64,000 nt of DNA from Comamonadaceae bacterium UBA4962 (GTDB lineage: Bacteria > Pseudomonadota > Gammaproteobacteria > Burkholderiales > Burkholderiaceae_C): NCBI GenBank assembly GCA_002397315.1, contig DHAE01000016.1:1-64000 (forward strand), given 5' to 3'. The position numbers and the translations under genes were made by a program. Below, piece after piece: positions 8,708 through 17,079 of the stretch. A model generated the notes under the pieces. The model was given only the letters and a program-made list of their open reading frames with translations. It was not told the DNA's origin and searched no databases. Every line of letters starts with the position of its first letter. The stretch's first letter is position 1.

Positions 8708-8881
8708 GGTCTCTCCATGGCAGCATGGCGGCTCTGGGCACGCTCAATCCATTTTCGGTAAACACATGCGGGTGGCCCACACCACCGGCAACGGCGCAAC
8801 GGCTGCCAGCCAGCGGCGGTGCGCTTCGCACGGCACAAACGAAGCTGTTTGTTCCAATATGTATCCTATGATAGCGTTCAT

Positions 8882-10000
8882 ATGGCTTCAGGAGTAACGG
8901 TTAACCCCCTGCGCATCCTGCATCTCGAAGATTCCCCTGCGGACCATGCTTTGGCGTGCATTACGTTGCGCCGCGCCAACGGCGTGTATGAAATCCGCCA
9001 CGCCGACACGATGGAGTCATTCACCGGCTGGCTGGACGCGGAACGCTTCGATCTGGTGCTCGCCGATTACCGCCTGCCGGGCTTCACCGCCCTGGACGCC
9101 TGGCGCATCGTGAGCGCCCGCGACGATGCGCCACCGTTCGTGCTGCTCTCCGGCGCCATCGGCGAGGCCGCGGCCGTGGATGCGATCCGCCTGGGCATGG
9201 CGGACTACCTGCTCAAGGACGACATGGGCCGCCTGCCCCACGTCATCGACCGGGCGATCGAGGTGCACGAGGCGCGCCGCGCACGCAAGCAGGCCGTGCG
9301 GGAGCTGGCCGCCTCCGAGCGGCGGCTGGCGGAGCTGACCGAGCACCTGCAGACCTCCATCGAGCAGGAACGCGCGGCGATCGCCCGGGAGATCCATGAC
9401 GACATCGGCGGCGCCCTGACGGCGGTGCGCTTCGACGTGGAGTGGATCCGGCGGCATGCGTCGGAAGATCCGGTACGGCGCCATGCCGGCGACGCCACCG
9501 AGATGCTGCAGCATGCCATCGGGGCCAGCCAGCGGATCATGATGAACCTGCGCCCACCCATCCTCGACCAGGGGCTGGTGGCGGCGGTGCAGTGGCTGGC
9601 CGAGAGCTTCGAGCGCCGCACCGGCATTCCGACGCGGGTGCATGCGAGCCGGGACACGATCGTGGTGCCCGCGGACGTGCAGCTGGTGGCCTACCGCACG
9701 GCGCAGGAGGCGCTGACCAACGTCTCCAAGTACGCCGGGGCGGGACAGGTGGCGATCGACCTGTCCGACAGCGAGGGGGTGCTGACACTGGAGGTGACCG
9801 ACAACGGCCGGGGCATCGAGCCCGCCATGCGGAACAAGCCGAAGTCGTTCGGATTGAAGGGCCTGGAAGAACGCGCCAGAACGGTGGGAGGATGGCTGGA
9901 CATCAGCAGCCAGCCGGGCCGCGGTACGTCGGTGATCGTCTCGATCCCGCTCGAACCCGGAGAAGGCCGCGATGCGGCGGACGGAGGAGAAATGCCATGA
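8882..10000 (+). CDS. Hybrid sensor kinase: N-terminal receiver plus HisKA_3/HATPase
   Basis: The predicted protein has 372 residues from the ATG at 8882. A receiver domain covers about 10-128 (phosphoacceptor Asp62 in LADYRLPG, Lys112). It is followed by a short coiled coil (130-160), a NarL-type HisKA_3 dimerisation domain with His172 (REIHDDIGGALTAVRF) and an HATPase with Asn280 and DNGRG at 307-311. There are no membrane segments, so it is cytoplasmic and probably driven by another kinase through its receiver. The frame is open 21 codons upstream, but similarity begins after 8882. A TATGAT at 8867-8872 is the best -10 candidate. It overlaps the downstream regulator by 4 bp (ATGA), so the two form a cognate pair. 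Confidence 0.85.
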   Translation: MASGVTVNPLRILHLEDSPADHALACITLRRANGVYEIRHADTMESFTGWLDAERFDLVLADYRLPGFTALDAWRIVSARDDAPPFVLLSGAIGEAAAVDAIRLGMADYLLKDDMGRLPHVIDRAIEVHEARRARKQAVRELAASERRLAELTEHLQTSIEQERAAIAREIHDDIGGALTAVRFDVEWIRRHASEDPVRRHAGDATEMLQHAIGASQRIMMNLRPPILDQGLVAAVQWLAESFERRTGIPTRVHASRDTIVVPADVQLVAYRTAQEALTNVSKYAGAGQVAIDLSDSEGVLTLEVTDNGRGIEPAMRNKPKSFGLKGLEERARTVGGWLDISSQPGRGTSVIVSIPLEPGEGRDAADGGEMP

Positions 10001-10626
10001 TCCATGTCGTGCTGTGCGACGACCACGCCGTGCTGCGCCGCGGCATCCGCGACACGCTCAACGAGGCGACCGACATCCAGGTGACCGGCGAGGCCGGGGG
10101 TTACGCGGAGCTGCGAGAGGTCCTGCGCAAGGTGACCTGCGACGTCCTGCTGCTGGACCTGAACATGCCCGGGCGCAGCGGGCTGGAGGTGCTGACGAGC
10201 CTGCGGGAGACCGACTCGGCCATCCGGGTGCTCGTGGTGTCGATGTACCCGGAGGACCAGTACGCGCTGCGGTGCCTGCGGGCGGGTGCGCAGGGCTATG
10301 CCAACAAGGCCGGCGATCCGATGGAGCTGATCGAGGCGGTGCGCACGGTGATGCGGGGCCGCAAGTACCTGACGCCGGAAGTGGCGCAGATGCTGGCCGA
10401 CAGCCTGGCGCAGCCCGCGCCCGAGCTGCCGCACGAATCGCTGTCCGAGCGCGAACTGCAGACGCTGGTGAAGATCGCCTCGGGCAAGCGGCTTTCCGAC
10501 ATCGCGGAAGAGCTGATGCTGAGCCCCAAGACGGTGAGCGTGTACCGGGCGCGGGTGCTCGAGAAGCTCAAGCTCACCAACAACGCGGAAATGACGGTGT
10601 ACGCGATCCGCAACCAGCTGGTGTGA
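9997..10626 (+). CDS. NarL/FixJ-family response regulator
   Basis: This 209-residue two-domain regulator has a receiver at 1-120 (Asp8-Asp9, phosphoacceptor Asp54 in LLLDLNMPGRSG) and a LuxR-type helix-turn-helix at about 145-205 (LSERELQTLVKIASGKRLSDI, SPKTVSVYRARVLEKL). The start is set by the ATGA overlap with the kinase gene and by a GGAGGAG ribosome-binding site at 9982-9989. Much of the upstream in-frame extension lies inside the kinase gene and is not real. Together with the kinase it forms a two-component system wedged between the che and fli operons. Its target is unknown; motility control is plausible from position only. Confidence 0.9.
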   Translation: MIHVVLCDDHAVLRRGIRDTLNEATDIQVTGEAGGYAELREVLRKVTCDVLLLDLNMPGRSGLEVLTSLRETDSAIRVLVVSMYPEDQYALRCLRAGAQGYANKAGDPMELIEAVRTVMRGRKYLTPEVAQMLADSLAQPAPELPHESLSERELQTLVKIASGKRLSDIAEELMLSPKTVSVYRARVLEKLKLTNNAEMTVYAIRNQLV

Positions 10627-10638
10627 GGCGGCGCCCGG

Positions 10639-11409
10639 CTAGCGCTGGGACGAGAACAGGTCGATCGACTGCTGCATGAGGGTGAGCACCGGCTGCTCGA
10701 GCATGGGCAGCGTGGCGGCGATGCCGAGCATGCCCACGGTGAGGGTGACGGGGAACCCGACCGCGTAGATGTTCATTTGCGGCGCCACGCGCGAGATCAC
10801 GCCCAGCGCCAGGTTGACGAACGTCAGCAGCGCGATCATGGGCAGGGCGATCCAGAGCGCGCTGGAGAACAGCGATGCGCCGAGGTCGTGCAGGCGCAGC
10901 TGTCCGAGCGACTGCAGGAAACGGCCGTCCACGGGGAACGCGTCGAAGCTCTTCACCACGGCCATGAGCACCATCAAATGGCCGTTGATGACGACGAAGA
11001 GCAGCAGGGCCATGTGGCCGAAGAAGCGTCCCACCGCACTCACCTGCCCGCTCGTGGACGGATCGAAGAACGACGCGAAGTTGAGCCCCATCTGCAAACC
11101 AATGACTTCGCCCGCCAGTTCGACGGCGGAGAACACCAGGCGCACCGCGAAACCGATCGCCAGGCCCACGGCCACCTGCTGCGCCACGGCACCGAGCGCG
11201 TCGCGGCCATTCAGGCTGATCACCGGCTGGTCGGGCAGCGCGGCCTGCGCGCACACCGCCACGAGGAATGCTAGGCCGATCTTGACGCGGACCGGGATGG
11301 TGCGCATCGAGAACACGGGCGCGACCGTGAACATCGCCAGGACGCGCAGGAACGGCCACAGCACCGGCGACAGCCAGGCCATGATCTGCGCCTCGGAGAA
11401 CGTGATCAC
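10639..11409 (-). CDS. fliR: Flagellar export apparatus protein FliR
   Basis: FliR is an integral membrane subunit of the flagellar type III export gate, assembled with FliP and FliQ. The 256 residues are dominated by hydrophobic helices, beginning MITFSEAQIMAWLSPVLWPF. Conserved features include MRTIPVRVKIGLAFLVA and the GLQMGLNFASFFDP loop. It is the last gene of the leftward fli series, 7 bp after fliQ, and its stop lies only 12 bp from that of the convergent response regulator. Confidence 0.97.
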   Translation of the reverse strand: MITFSEAQIMAWLSPVLWPFLRVLAMFTVAPVFSMRTIPVRVKIGLAFLVAVCAQAALPDQPVISLNGRDALGAVAQQVAVGLAIGFAVRLVFSAVELAGEVIGLQMGLNFASFFDPSTSGQVSAVGRFFGHMALLLFVVINGHLMVLMAVVKSFDAFPVDGRFLQSLGQLRLHDLGASLFSSALWIALPMIALLTFVNLALGVISRVAPQMNIYAVGFPVTLTVGMLGIAATLPMLEQPVLTLMQQSIDLFSSQR

Positions 11410-11416
11410 GCGGCGG

Positions 11417-11686
11417 TCACGTGACGATGGACGGGATCGACTCGATGGTGCGCCGGATGTAGTCCACCAGCGAGGAGATCATCCAGGGACCGATGACGGC
11501 GAACACGACCATGGCCGCGATCAGCTTGGGCACGAAGGCCAGCGTGGCTTCGTTGATCTGCGTGACGGCCTGGAAGATGCTCACGAGCAGGCCCACGGCC
11601 ATCACGGTGCCCAGCACGGGCATGGAAACCATGAGCAGCAGCGTGAGCGCGTCGCGGCCCATCGTCAGGACCAGTTGGGAGGTCAT
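11417..11686 (-). CDS. fliQ: Flagellar export apparatus protein FliQ
   Basis: FliQ is a small export-gate subunit with two transmembrane helices. The 89 residues match the usual family length, with helices around 15-40 and 50-75 and the typical central LVSIFQAVTQINEATLAFVPKL region split between them. It lies 28 bp downstream of fliP and 7 bp upstream of fliR. Confidence 0.97.
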   Translation of the reverse strand: MTSQLVLTMGRDALTLLLMVSMPVLGTVMAVGLLVSIFQAVTQINEATLAFVPKLIAAMVVFAVIGPWMISSLVDYIRRTIESIPSIVT

Positions 11687-11714
11687 GGGGAATTTCCTTC
11701 TTCGGTCGGGAGCA

Positions 11715-12530
11715 TCAGGTGACGAAGCTCGCGGCCAGGGAGCCGATCAGCAGGTTCCAGCCGTCCGCCAGCACGAACAGCATGAGCTTGAAGGGCAGCG
11801 CCACGAGCACGGGCGACAGCATCATCATCCCCAAGGACATGAGGATGCTGGACACCACCATGTCGATGACCAGGAACGGGATGAAGATCATGAACCCGAT
11901 CTGGAACGCCGATTTCAGCTCGCTGGTGACGAAGGCGGGCACGAGCACGCGCATGGGCGCGGTTTCCGCCGTGGCGTCTGCGGGCAGCTTCGCGAGGCGC
12001 GCGAACAGGGAGAAATCGGACTGGCGCGTCTGCTTGAGCATGAAGGAACGCATCGGCGCCTCGGCGCGCTCCAGGGCCTGCTCGAAGGTGATGGTGTTGT
12101 TGCTGTAGGGCTGGTAGGCGTCGGCGTAGACGCGGTCGAACGTCGGGCCCATGACGAAGAAGGTGAGAAACAGCGACAGGCCGATGATGACCTGGTTCGG
12201 CGGCGAGGACTGCGTGCCGAGCGCCTGGCGCAGCAGGGAGAGCACGATCACGATGCGCGTGAAGCCCGTCATCATGAGCAGCACGGCGGGCAGGAACGAC
12301 AGGGCCGTGAAGAACAGCAGCGTCTGGATGGGGACCGAGTAGCTGGTGCCGCCGGCCCCCGCGCCCACGAGCACCGGCAGGCTGCCGCCGCCGCCCGTGG
12401 CCTGCGCCCAGACGGAGGGCGCGAGCAGGCAGGCGCCCCCGCCGGCCACGGCCATGGCGGCGTGCCGCCACCATGGAGCGGCAGCGCCCGCCGTTGTGCT
12501 GGCCGTATCGGAGCGGGAGGATTCAACCAT
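11715..12530 (-). CDS. fliP: Flagellar export apparatus protein FliP
   Basis: FliP forms the core of the flagellar export channel with FliQ and FliR. From the ATG at 12530 the protein has 271 residues. It starts with a cleavable-type hydrophobic leader ending near SVWAQA, followed by the canonical QTLLFFTALSFLPAVLLMM, GFTRIVIVLSLLRQALGTQ, PPNQVIIGLSLFLTFFVMGP and LKSAFQIGFMIFIPFLVIDM segments. The chosen start overlaps the end of fliO by 8 bp, like the neighbouring gene junctions. A 43-residue upstream extension in the same frame lacks homology and lies within fliO. Confidence 0.96.
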   Translation of the reverse strand: MVESSRSDTASTTAGAAAPWWRHAAMAVAGGGACLLAPSVWAQATGGGGSLPVLVGAGAGGTSYSVPIQTLLFFTALSFLPAVLLMMTGFTRIVIVLSLLRQALGTQSSPPNQVIIGLSLFLTFFVMGPTFDRVYADAYQPYSNNTITFEQALERAEAPMRSFMLKQTRQSDFSLFARLAKLPADATAETAPMRVLVPAFVTSELKSAFQIGFMIFIPFLVIDMVVSSILMSLGMMMLSPVLVALPFKLMLFVLADGWNLLIGSLAASFVT

Positions 12531-12912
12531 GCGATGCGGGCGCGTCCTGGCGCCGGGTGGCCGCCGCCATCTCACCGGCGAAGGACGCGGGAGGAGGAAC
12601 GGTGGCCAGGGGGGACGGCCCTGCGGCCGAGGGATGGAGCACGTGCAGGCACTGCACATTCTGGGCCGTGACGCCCAGCACGAGCCACACGCGCTGGTGC
12701 TCCGGGCCGACCTCCACGGTCACGACGCGCTGCTGCGGGCCGACCGGAACGGCCGAGAGGACCTTCGCGGCCGCGCCGGCACCGGCCGCGTGGCCGCCCG
12801 CTTGGCGCTGCTGGAGGCGGCGCACCAGCCAGGGCAGCAGCGCCACCGCGGCGATGAACAGGACGACGACGACCAGCGTCTGCCCCATGCCGGCACCGGG
12901 AGCGCTATCCAC
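12523..12912 (-). CDS. fliO: Flagellar biosynthesis protein FliO
   Basis: FliO is a single-pass membrane protein that helps assemble the FliP-FliR core. The 129 residues have one transmembrane segment at about 10-30 (GQTLVVVVLFIAAVALLPWLVRR, read in parts) and a cytoplasmic domain containing VGPQQRVVTVEVG and WLVLGVTAQNVQCLHVL, the usual FliO_YzhR signature. The C-terminal 35 residues are Pro/Ala-rich. It overlaps fliN by 8 bp upstream and fliP by 8 bp downstream. Confidence 0.94.
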   Translation of the reverse strand: MDSAPGAGMGQTLVVVVLFIAAVALLPWLVRRLQQRQAGGHAAGAGAAAKVLSAVPVGPQQRVVTVEVGPEHQRVWLVLGVTAQNVQCLHVLHPSAAGPSPLATVPPPASFAGEMAAATRRQDAPASHG

Positions 12913-13351
12913 GGCTCACGCGGCGCAGCCGCTCCGAAGGCGTCACCACGTCGGTGAGGCGGATGCCGAACTTGTCGTTGACGACCACCACCTCGCCCTG
13001 GGCGATGAGGTAGCCGTTGACGAGTACGTCCATCGGCTCGCCGGCCAGCGCGTCGAGTTCCACGACGGAGCCCTGGGCGAGCTGCAGGATGTACTTGATG
13101 GGCACCTTGGTGCGGCCCAGTTCCACGGACAGCTGGACGGGGATGTCCAGCACCATGTTGATGTCGTTGACCGGCGCTTCGTTGCTCGAGGAGAACGGCC
13201 GCACGGGATCGCCGGCCAGCGGGCCGCCCTGGTCGACCGGCTGCGGTTCGTCGGAGTTCTTCTGCTCTTCCAGCGCCTCGGCCCAGCCAGCGAACGGATC
13301 GTCCGCCGCGCCCTTGCCGTCGTTGTCGTTGTTGTCGCCTTCAGTTGACAT
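12905..13351 (-). CDS. fliN: Flagellar motor switch protein FliN
   Basis: FliN forms the lower part of the C ring and takes part in switching and export. The 148 residues carry an acidic N-terminal half (about 1-65) and a C-terminal SpoA domain with DIPVQLSVELGRTKVPIKYILQLAQGSVVELD (given as a region, about 70-100) followed by EPMDVLVNGYLIAQGEVVVVNDKFGIRL. The start codon overlaps the end of fliM by 11 bp. Confidence 0.97.
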   Translation of the reverse strand: MSTEGDNNDNDGKGAADDPFAGWAEALEEQKNSDEPQPVDQGGPLAGDPVRPFSSSNEAPVNDINMVLDIPVQLSVELGRTKVPIKYILQLAQGSVVELDALAGEPMDVLVNGYLIAQGEVVVVNDKFGIRLTDVVTPSERLRRVSRG

Positions 13352-14345
13352 TCTTTTCTCCCAGCCAGTTCACATCGGGGTTGCGCAGGCACTCCTCGAT
13401 GCGGATGGCGTACTTGGAATTGTGCGTGCCGTACTGGCACTCGAAGATCGGCACCCCGCCGATCGACGCCTGGATGCGCGGTTCGCGGTCGAGTTCGATG
13501 AAGTCGCCGGGCTTCATCGCGAGCAACTGTTCCACCGTGGCGTCGGCACGGGCGAGTTCGGCCACGAGCGTCACCTCGGCCGCCTGGATCTCGCGCGTCA
13601 GCACGCGCACCCAGCGGCGGTCCACCTCGATGGAGTCGCCCTGGGTGGACGAATACAGCACGTCGCGGATGGGCTCCAGCGTCGCGTAGGGCATGCAGAT
13701 GTGGATGGCGCCCGACAGGTCGCCGATTTCGAGCTGGAACGCGGTGGACACCACGATCTCGCTCGGCGTCGCGATGTTCGCGAACTGCGGTTGCATCTCG
13801 GAGCGCTGGTATTCCAGCTCCAGCGGGTAGATGCCGTGCCAGGCCTTCTTGTATTCGGCGCAGATCACGTCCACCAGGCGGTTGATGACGCGCTGCTCGG
13901 TGGGGGAGAAATCCCGGCCTTCGATGCGGGTCTGGAACTTGCCCACGCCGCCGTAGAGCGTGTCGATGATGCCGAACACGAGGGACGGCTCGCAGACGAT
14001 CAGTCCGCTGCCGCGCAGCGGCCGGATGGCCACGATGTTGAAGTTGGTGGGCACCGCCAGTTCGCGCAGGAAGGCGCTGTAGCGCTGCACGGACACCGTG
14101 CCCACCGAGATCTCGGGGCTGCGGCGGATGAAGTTGAACAGGCCGATGCGGAAATTGCGCGCGAACCGCTCGTTGACGATTTCCATCGTCGGCATGCGGC
14201 CACGGACGATCCGCTCCTGGCTGGAGATGTCGTAGTTGCGGATGGCACCGGTGTCCGCCGCTTCCTCGACGGACTTCTGGCTCTCGCCGGTGACCCCTTC
14301 CAGCAGGGCATCGACTTCTTCCTGGGAAAGGAATGACTCGCTCAT
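13341..14345 (-). CDS. fliM: Flagellar motor switch protein FliM
   Basis: FliM is the C-ring protein that binds phosphorylated CheY to reverse rotation. The 334 residues start with the CheY-P-binding peptide MSESFLSQEEVDALLEG, then a CheC-like middle domain (GRMPTMEIVNERFARNFR near 49-66) and a C-terminal SpoA domain (GDFIELDREPRIQASIGGVP). It lies 19 bp downstream of fliL and overlaps fliN by 11 bp. Confidence 0.97.
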   Translation of the reverse strand: MSESFLSQEEVDALLEGVTGESQKSVEEAADTGAIRNYDISSQERIVRGRMPTMEIVNERFARNFRIGLFNFIRRSPEISVGTVSVQRYSAFLRELAVPTNFNIVAIRPLRGSGLIVCEPSLVFGIIDTLYGGVGKFQTRIEGRDFSPTEQRVINRLVDVICAEYKKAWHGIYPLELEYQRSEMQPQFANIATPSEIVVSTAFQLEIGDLSGAIHICMPYATLEPIRDVLYSSTQGDSIEVDRRWVRVLTREIQAAEVTLVAELARADATVEQLLAMKPGDFIELDREPRIQASIGGVPIFECQYGTHNSKYAIRIEECLRNPDVNWLGEKNVN

Positions 14346-14364
14346 CGGGAATCTCCTGCCGGGG

Positions 14365-14952
14365 TCATTGGATGATGAAGCTCGAGAACAGGACCTGCCG
14401 CACGGGGTTGGTGTCGGCCTTCGGCGCGGGTGCTTCCTCGTCGTCCTCTTCGTCGCTCGCGCGCCGCTTGCGCGGCTTGGGCACGGTGTAGCCGAGAGGG
14501 CGCGAGACCTCGCGGCGGATGTCGACGGCCAGCTTCTCCTTGCCTTCGCGGCCCAGCAGCTCTTCGGAGGTGCGCTGCGACACGAGCATCAGGACGGCGC
14601 TGCGGATGCTCGGCAGATACTGCTTGACCAGGTCCGACGTCTTGGCGTCCGCCAGTTCCAGGGTGATGCCGATCTGGGCGAAGCGTTCACCGCCCGGATC
14701 AGCAAGGTTCACCACCATGTTCTCGATGGGCAGGAAGGTGGGGGCCACCTTCGGGGCGGCGGGCGCGGCGGCCTTGGCCTGGTGGCCGCCGCCACCGCCC
14801 TCTTCGTCCTCGTCGCCGTGGCTGCGTTTGGAAAGCATGAACCAGGCCGCGCCTCCACCGGCCAGCACCAGCACCAGGACGATGGCGATGATCAGGACGA
14901 GCTTCTTGCTCTTGGGCTTGGCTGCAGCGTCGGCAGGCGGGGAGGCGGACAC
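14365..14952 (-). CDS. fliL: Flagellar basal body-associated protein FliL
   Basis: FliL is an inner-membrane protein that surrounds and stabilises the stator. From the GTG at 14952 it has 195 residues: a Lys-rich cytoplasmic start, one transmembrane helix (KKLVLIIAIVLVLVLAGGGA), an acidic/Gly/His linker, and a periplasmic domain with FLPIENMVVNLADPG and the conserved C-terminal VLFSSFIIQ. The frame is open further upstream to 15039, but an AAGGA ribosome-binding site stands 8 bases before the GTG and the extra residues look random. It is the first gene after the 192-bp gap that follows fliK. Confidence 0.88.
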   Translation of the reverse strand: MSASPPADAAAKPKSKKLVLIIAIVLVLVLAGGGAAWFMLSKRSHGDEDEEGGGGGHQAKAAAPAAPKVAPTFLPIENMVVNLADPGGERFAQIGITLELADAKTSDLVKQYLPSIRSAVLMLVSQRTSEELLGREGKEKLAVDIRREVSRPLGYTVPKPRKRRASDEEDDEEAPAPKADTNPVRQVLFSSFIIQ

Positions 14953-15144
14953 GTCGGATTTCCTTGCGCAACGGATTCTGGGAGAGGCCCGGAAGGCCAC
15001 CGGAGACCGGCGGCCGCGCGGGCGGGCCGCGCTCGGCACCGAGCGCAGGCTTCTTGCATGGGGCCATTATTGGCCACCGGCGCGGCGGATAATAGCCAGA
15101 ATAGCAACGGAAAGGCCCGCTTTCCCCCGGGCCGCCGGCCGGCC
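14953..15144 (-). promoter_or_regulatory. fliK-fliL intergenic region, possible fliL promoter
   Basis: This 192-bp gap is the only sizeable break in the fliF-to-fliR series, so fliLMNOPQR may have its own promoter. Reading leftward, the best -10 candidate is TATTAT at 15094-15089, in the only AT-rich patch. A short inverted repeat, ggcca-ttat-tggcc, is at 15062-15075. No sigma-28 consensus and no copy of the element shared by flgB and flhB is present. Confidence 0.3.
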
Positions 15145-16581
15145 TCAGGCGAAGACGTCGAGCGCGCGGTCCGGGCGTGCCGCCGGGCGGGCGAGGCTAC
15201 TGCCGTCCTGGGCCATGCCACCCGCGGCCTGCACGCGGCCGACGCGGGCGCCTGCATCGCCCCGCCCGGCAGGGCGTCCCTGGGCATCGCCGCCAGCGCT
15301 TCCGCCGCCCGACTGGCCGATGCTCACCCCGGCCAGCTCCAGCCCTTCGCCACGCAGCAGTTCACGGAGCTGGGCGACACTGGTGTCCAGCAGGTCGCGC
15401 GTCTGTGCCTGGTCGCTGCGGAAGGCCACGTGGGCCTCGTTGCCCGAAAGCGATACGGAAATCTCGACGGGCTGGCCCTCCCGGTCGATCGTGAGCTCGG
15501 CATTCTGCGTCTTCTGGTGCACCCAGAAGGCCACCTGCTCCGCGACCTGGTCCTCCAGCGGCCCCTGGAAACCATCCGCCACGCCCGCCGTGCCGTCGCC
15601 CGCCGGGCCCGCGCTCCCGAAGGGCGCGGACTGGAGGCCGTCGGCGGCCATGGGCTGGGCGGAGCGTTCGCCCCCGGAGGAGGACTGGAAAGCGGCGTCT
15701 TGCCGGCCGCCCGTGCCCGTCTGCTGCGCCAGGGCCTGCAGATCGCCGCTGCCGCCGGGGGGATTGCCTTGTCCGGCCTCGGCCCCGCGCGCGGTAGCTC
15801 CGGGTGCTCCCGCCAGGGAAGCCCCGATGTCGCGACGGTCTCCGCCCGGAGCGGCCGAGGACGCCGCGGCGGCCATCGCCGTCGCGGCATGCGCGAGCCC
15901 CGCCGGCAGCGCATCGTCCTTGCCGCCCAGGAAGGGAACCGCGAAGCTGCCGCCTCCCGCAACGCTGCCGTCGGCCCCGTTGCCCGCGCCCATGGCGGAG
16001 TGCGCTGCGCGCGTGGAGCCGGCGCGCAGCGCGGCGAATCCCTTGCCGCCCGCGGCGGCGGTAGAACCCGACAGGTCGCCCGCGCCGTCGATGAGTGCCG
16101 TCTGGCCCACGAGGCTGTTCGCGTCCATGAGGCCGGCCGGCCGCAATGCCTGGCCCAGGGTGCCCGTTCCGGCACCCGCGGCGTTGCCGGACCATGCCGC
16201 GACGGCGGCCGTGCCGGTGCCGGGCAGAAGTCCCTGCAGCGCCACCGAGAGCGGGTCCATGCCGGGCAGCGCGGGCGATGCCGGGGCTCCGGAACCGTCC
16301 CCGGTGAAGGCCGCAATGGCGGCCGTTCCGGTGTCCGTGCCCGCAGCGGCATCCATGCCCAGGCCCGCGCCGGCATCCAGGGTTTCCAGCCCCGTGCCGA
16401 GCGAAGCGAGCAGCATCGAGAAGCCGCCCTGCCCGGCAGCGGCGGCGGTGGCATCGGTGGCGGCGTCCGCCGCGGGCTGGCCGCCGGCGGCCTTGCCGGC
16501 GCCGCGCGTGCCCTTGGCCTCGTGGCCGGCATGGGCCGAAGACGTGCCCCGGGAGGCATGGGTGCGGATGTCGTTGCTCAT
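15145..16581 (-). CDS. fliK: Flagellar hook-length control protein FliK
   Basis: FliK is the secreted ruler that measures the hook and switches export specificity through FlhB. The 478 residues have a long Ala/Gly/Ser-rich, low-complexity body (about 1-340) and a conserved C-terminal Flg_hook domain at about 345-440 (QVAFWVHQKTQNAELTIDRE, VEISVSLSGNEAHVAFRSD, LRELLRGEGLELAGVSI). Such composition is normal for FliK, where length matters more than sequence. It overlaps fliJ by 4 bp at its start and is followed by the fliK-fliL gap. Confidence 0.93.
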   Translation of the reverse strand: MSNDIRTHASRGTSSAHAGHEAKGTRGAGKAAGGQPAADAATDATAAAAGQGGFSMLLASLGTGLETLDAGAGLGMDAAAGTDTGTAAIAAFTGDGSGAPASPALPGMDPLSVALQGLLPGTGTAAVAAWSGNAAGAGTGTLGQALRPAGLMDANSLVGQTALIDGAGDLSGSTAAAGGKGFAALRAGSTRAAHSAMGAGNGADGSVAGGGSFAVPFLGGKDDALPAGLAHAATAMAAAASSAAPGGDRRDIGASLAGAPGATARGAEAGQGNPPGGSGDLQALAQQTGTGGRQDAAFQSSSGGERSAQPMAADGLQSAPFGSAGPAGDGTAGVADGFQGPLEDQVAEQVAFWVHQKTQNAELTIDREGQPVEISVSLSGNEAHVAFRSDQAQTRDLLDTSVAQLRELLRGEGLELAGVSIGQSGGGSAGGDAQGRPAGRGDAGARVGRVQAAGGMAQDGSSLARPAARPDRALDVFA

Positions 16582-17060
16582 GGTGATGGTTCCTCTGGCC
16601 CGTCCGGGCCCTGCCCCGCGACCGGGGCCTTGCCGAACCGCAGCGCGGCGCGCTCGTCCGTTTGTTTCTGATCCCGCCGCGCCTCGGCCTGGCCGAGTTC
16701 GTGGCGCCGCCGCTCCACGACCTTGCGCAGCGCCGCGACGCGCAACTCGGCCTGCAGCAGTGCCTGGCCCGCGGCGCGCACACGGCCATCCTGCTCGCCG
16801 ATCACGTTGTTCTGCAGGCCCACGGCATGCCCGAGGCGCGCCATGAACTGGTAGTGGTGGTACATCACCTCCGGCTTGACCGTGGCGTCGGCGCGCATGC
16901 CCCAGCGGCCCTCGGTCTCCTGGGCGTAGTTCTGCAGCTGCTGCAGCTGCGCCTCCGAGGCACTGCGGGCGCGCTGCAGGTCCTGCAGGGCCTGGCGTGC
17001 CGCGTCCCGCTGGCGCTCCGCCATCTCGACGGCGACGAGGAATGCCTGAAGGGAAGCCAT
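16578..17060 (-). CDS. fliJ: Flagellar export chaperone FliJ
   Basis: FliJ is a small coiled-coil protein that acts as the central stalk of the FliI ATPase ring and escorts chaperones. The 160 residues are almost wholly predicted helix, rich in Gln, Arg, Ala and Glu, with heptad-like segments at about 10-50 and 95-150. It lies 19 bp after fliI and overlaps fliK by 4 bp, the expected order. Confidence 0.92.
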   Translation of the reverse strand: MASLQAFLVAVEMAERQRDAARQALQDLQRARSASEAQLQQLQNYAQETEGRWGMRADATVKPEVMYHHYQFMARLGHAVGLQNNVIGEQDGRVRAAGQALLQAELRVAALRKVVERRRHELGQAEARRDQKQTDERAALRFGKAPVAGQGPDGPEEPSP

Positions 17061-17079
17061 GGCTCGATCCTCTTTCCGG

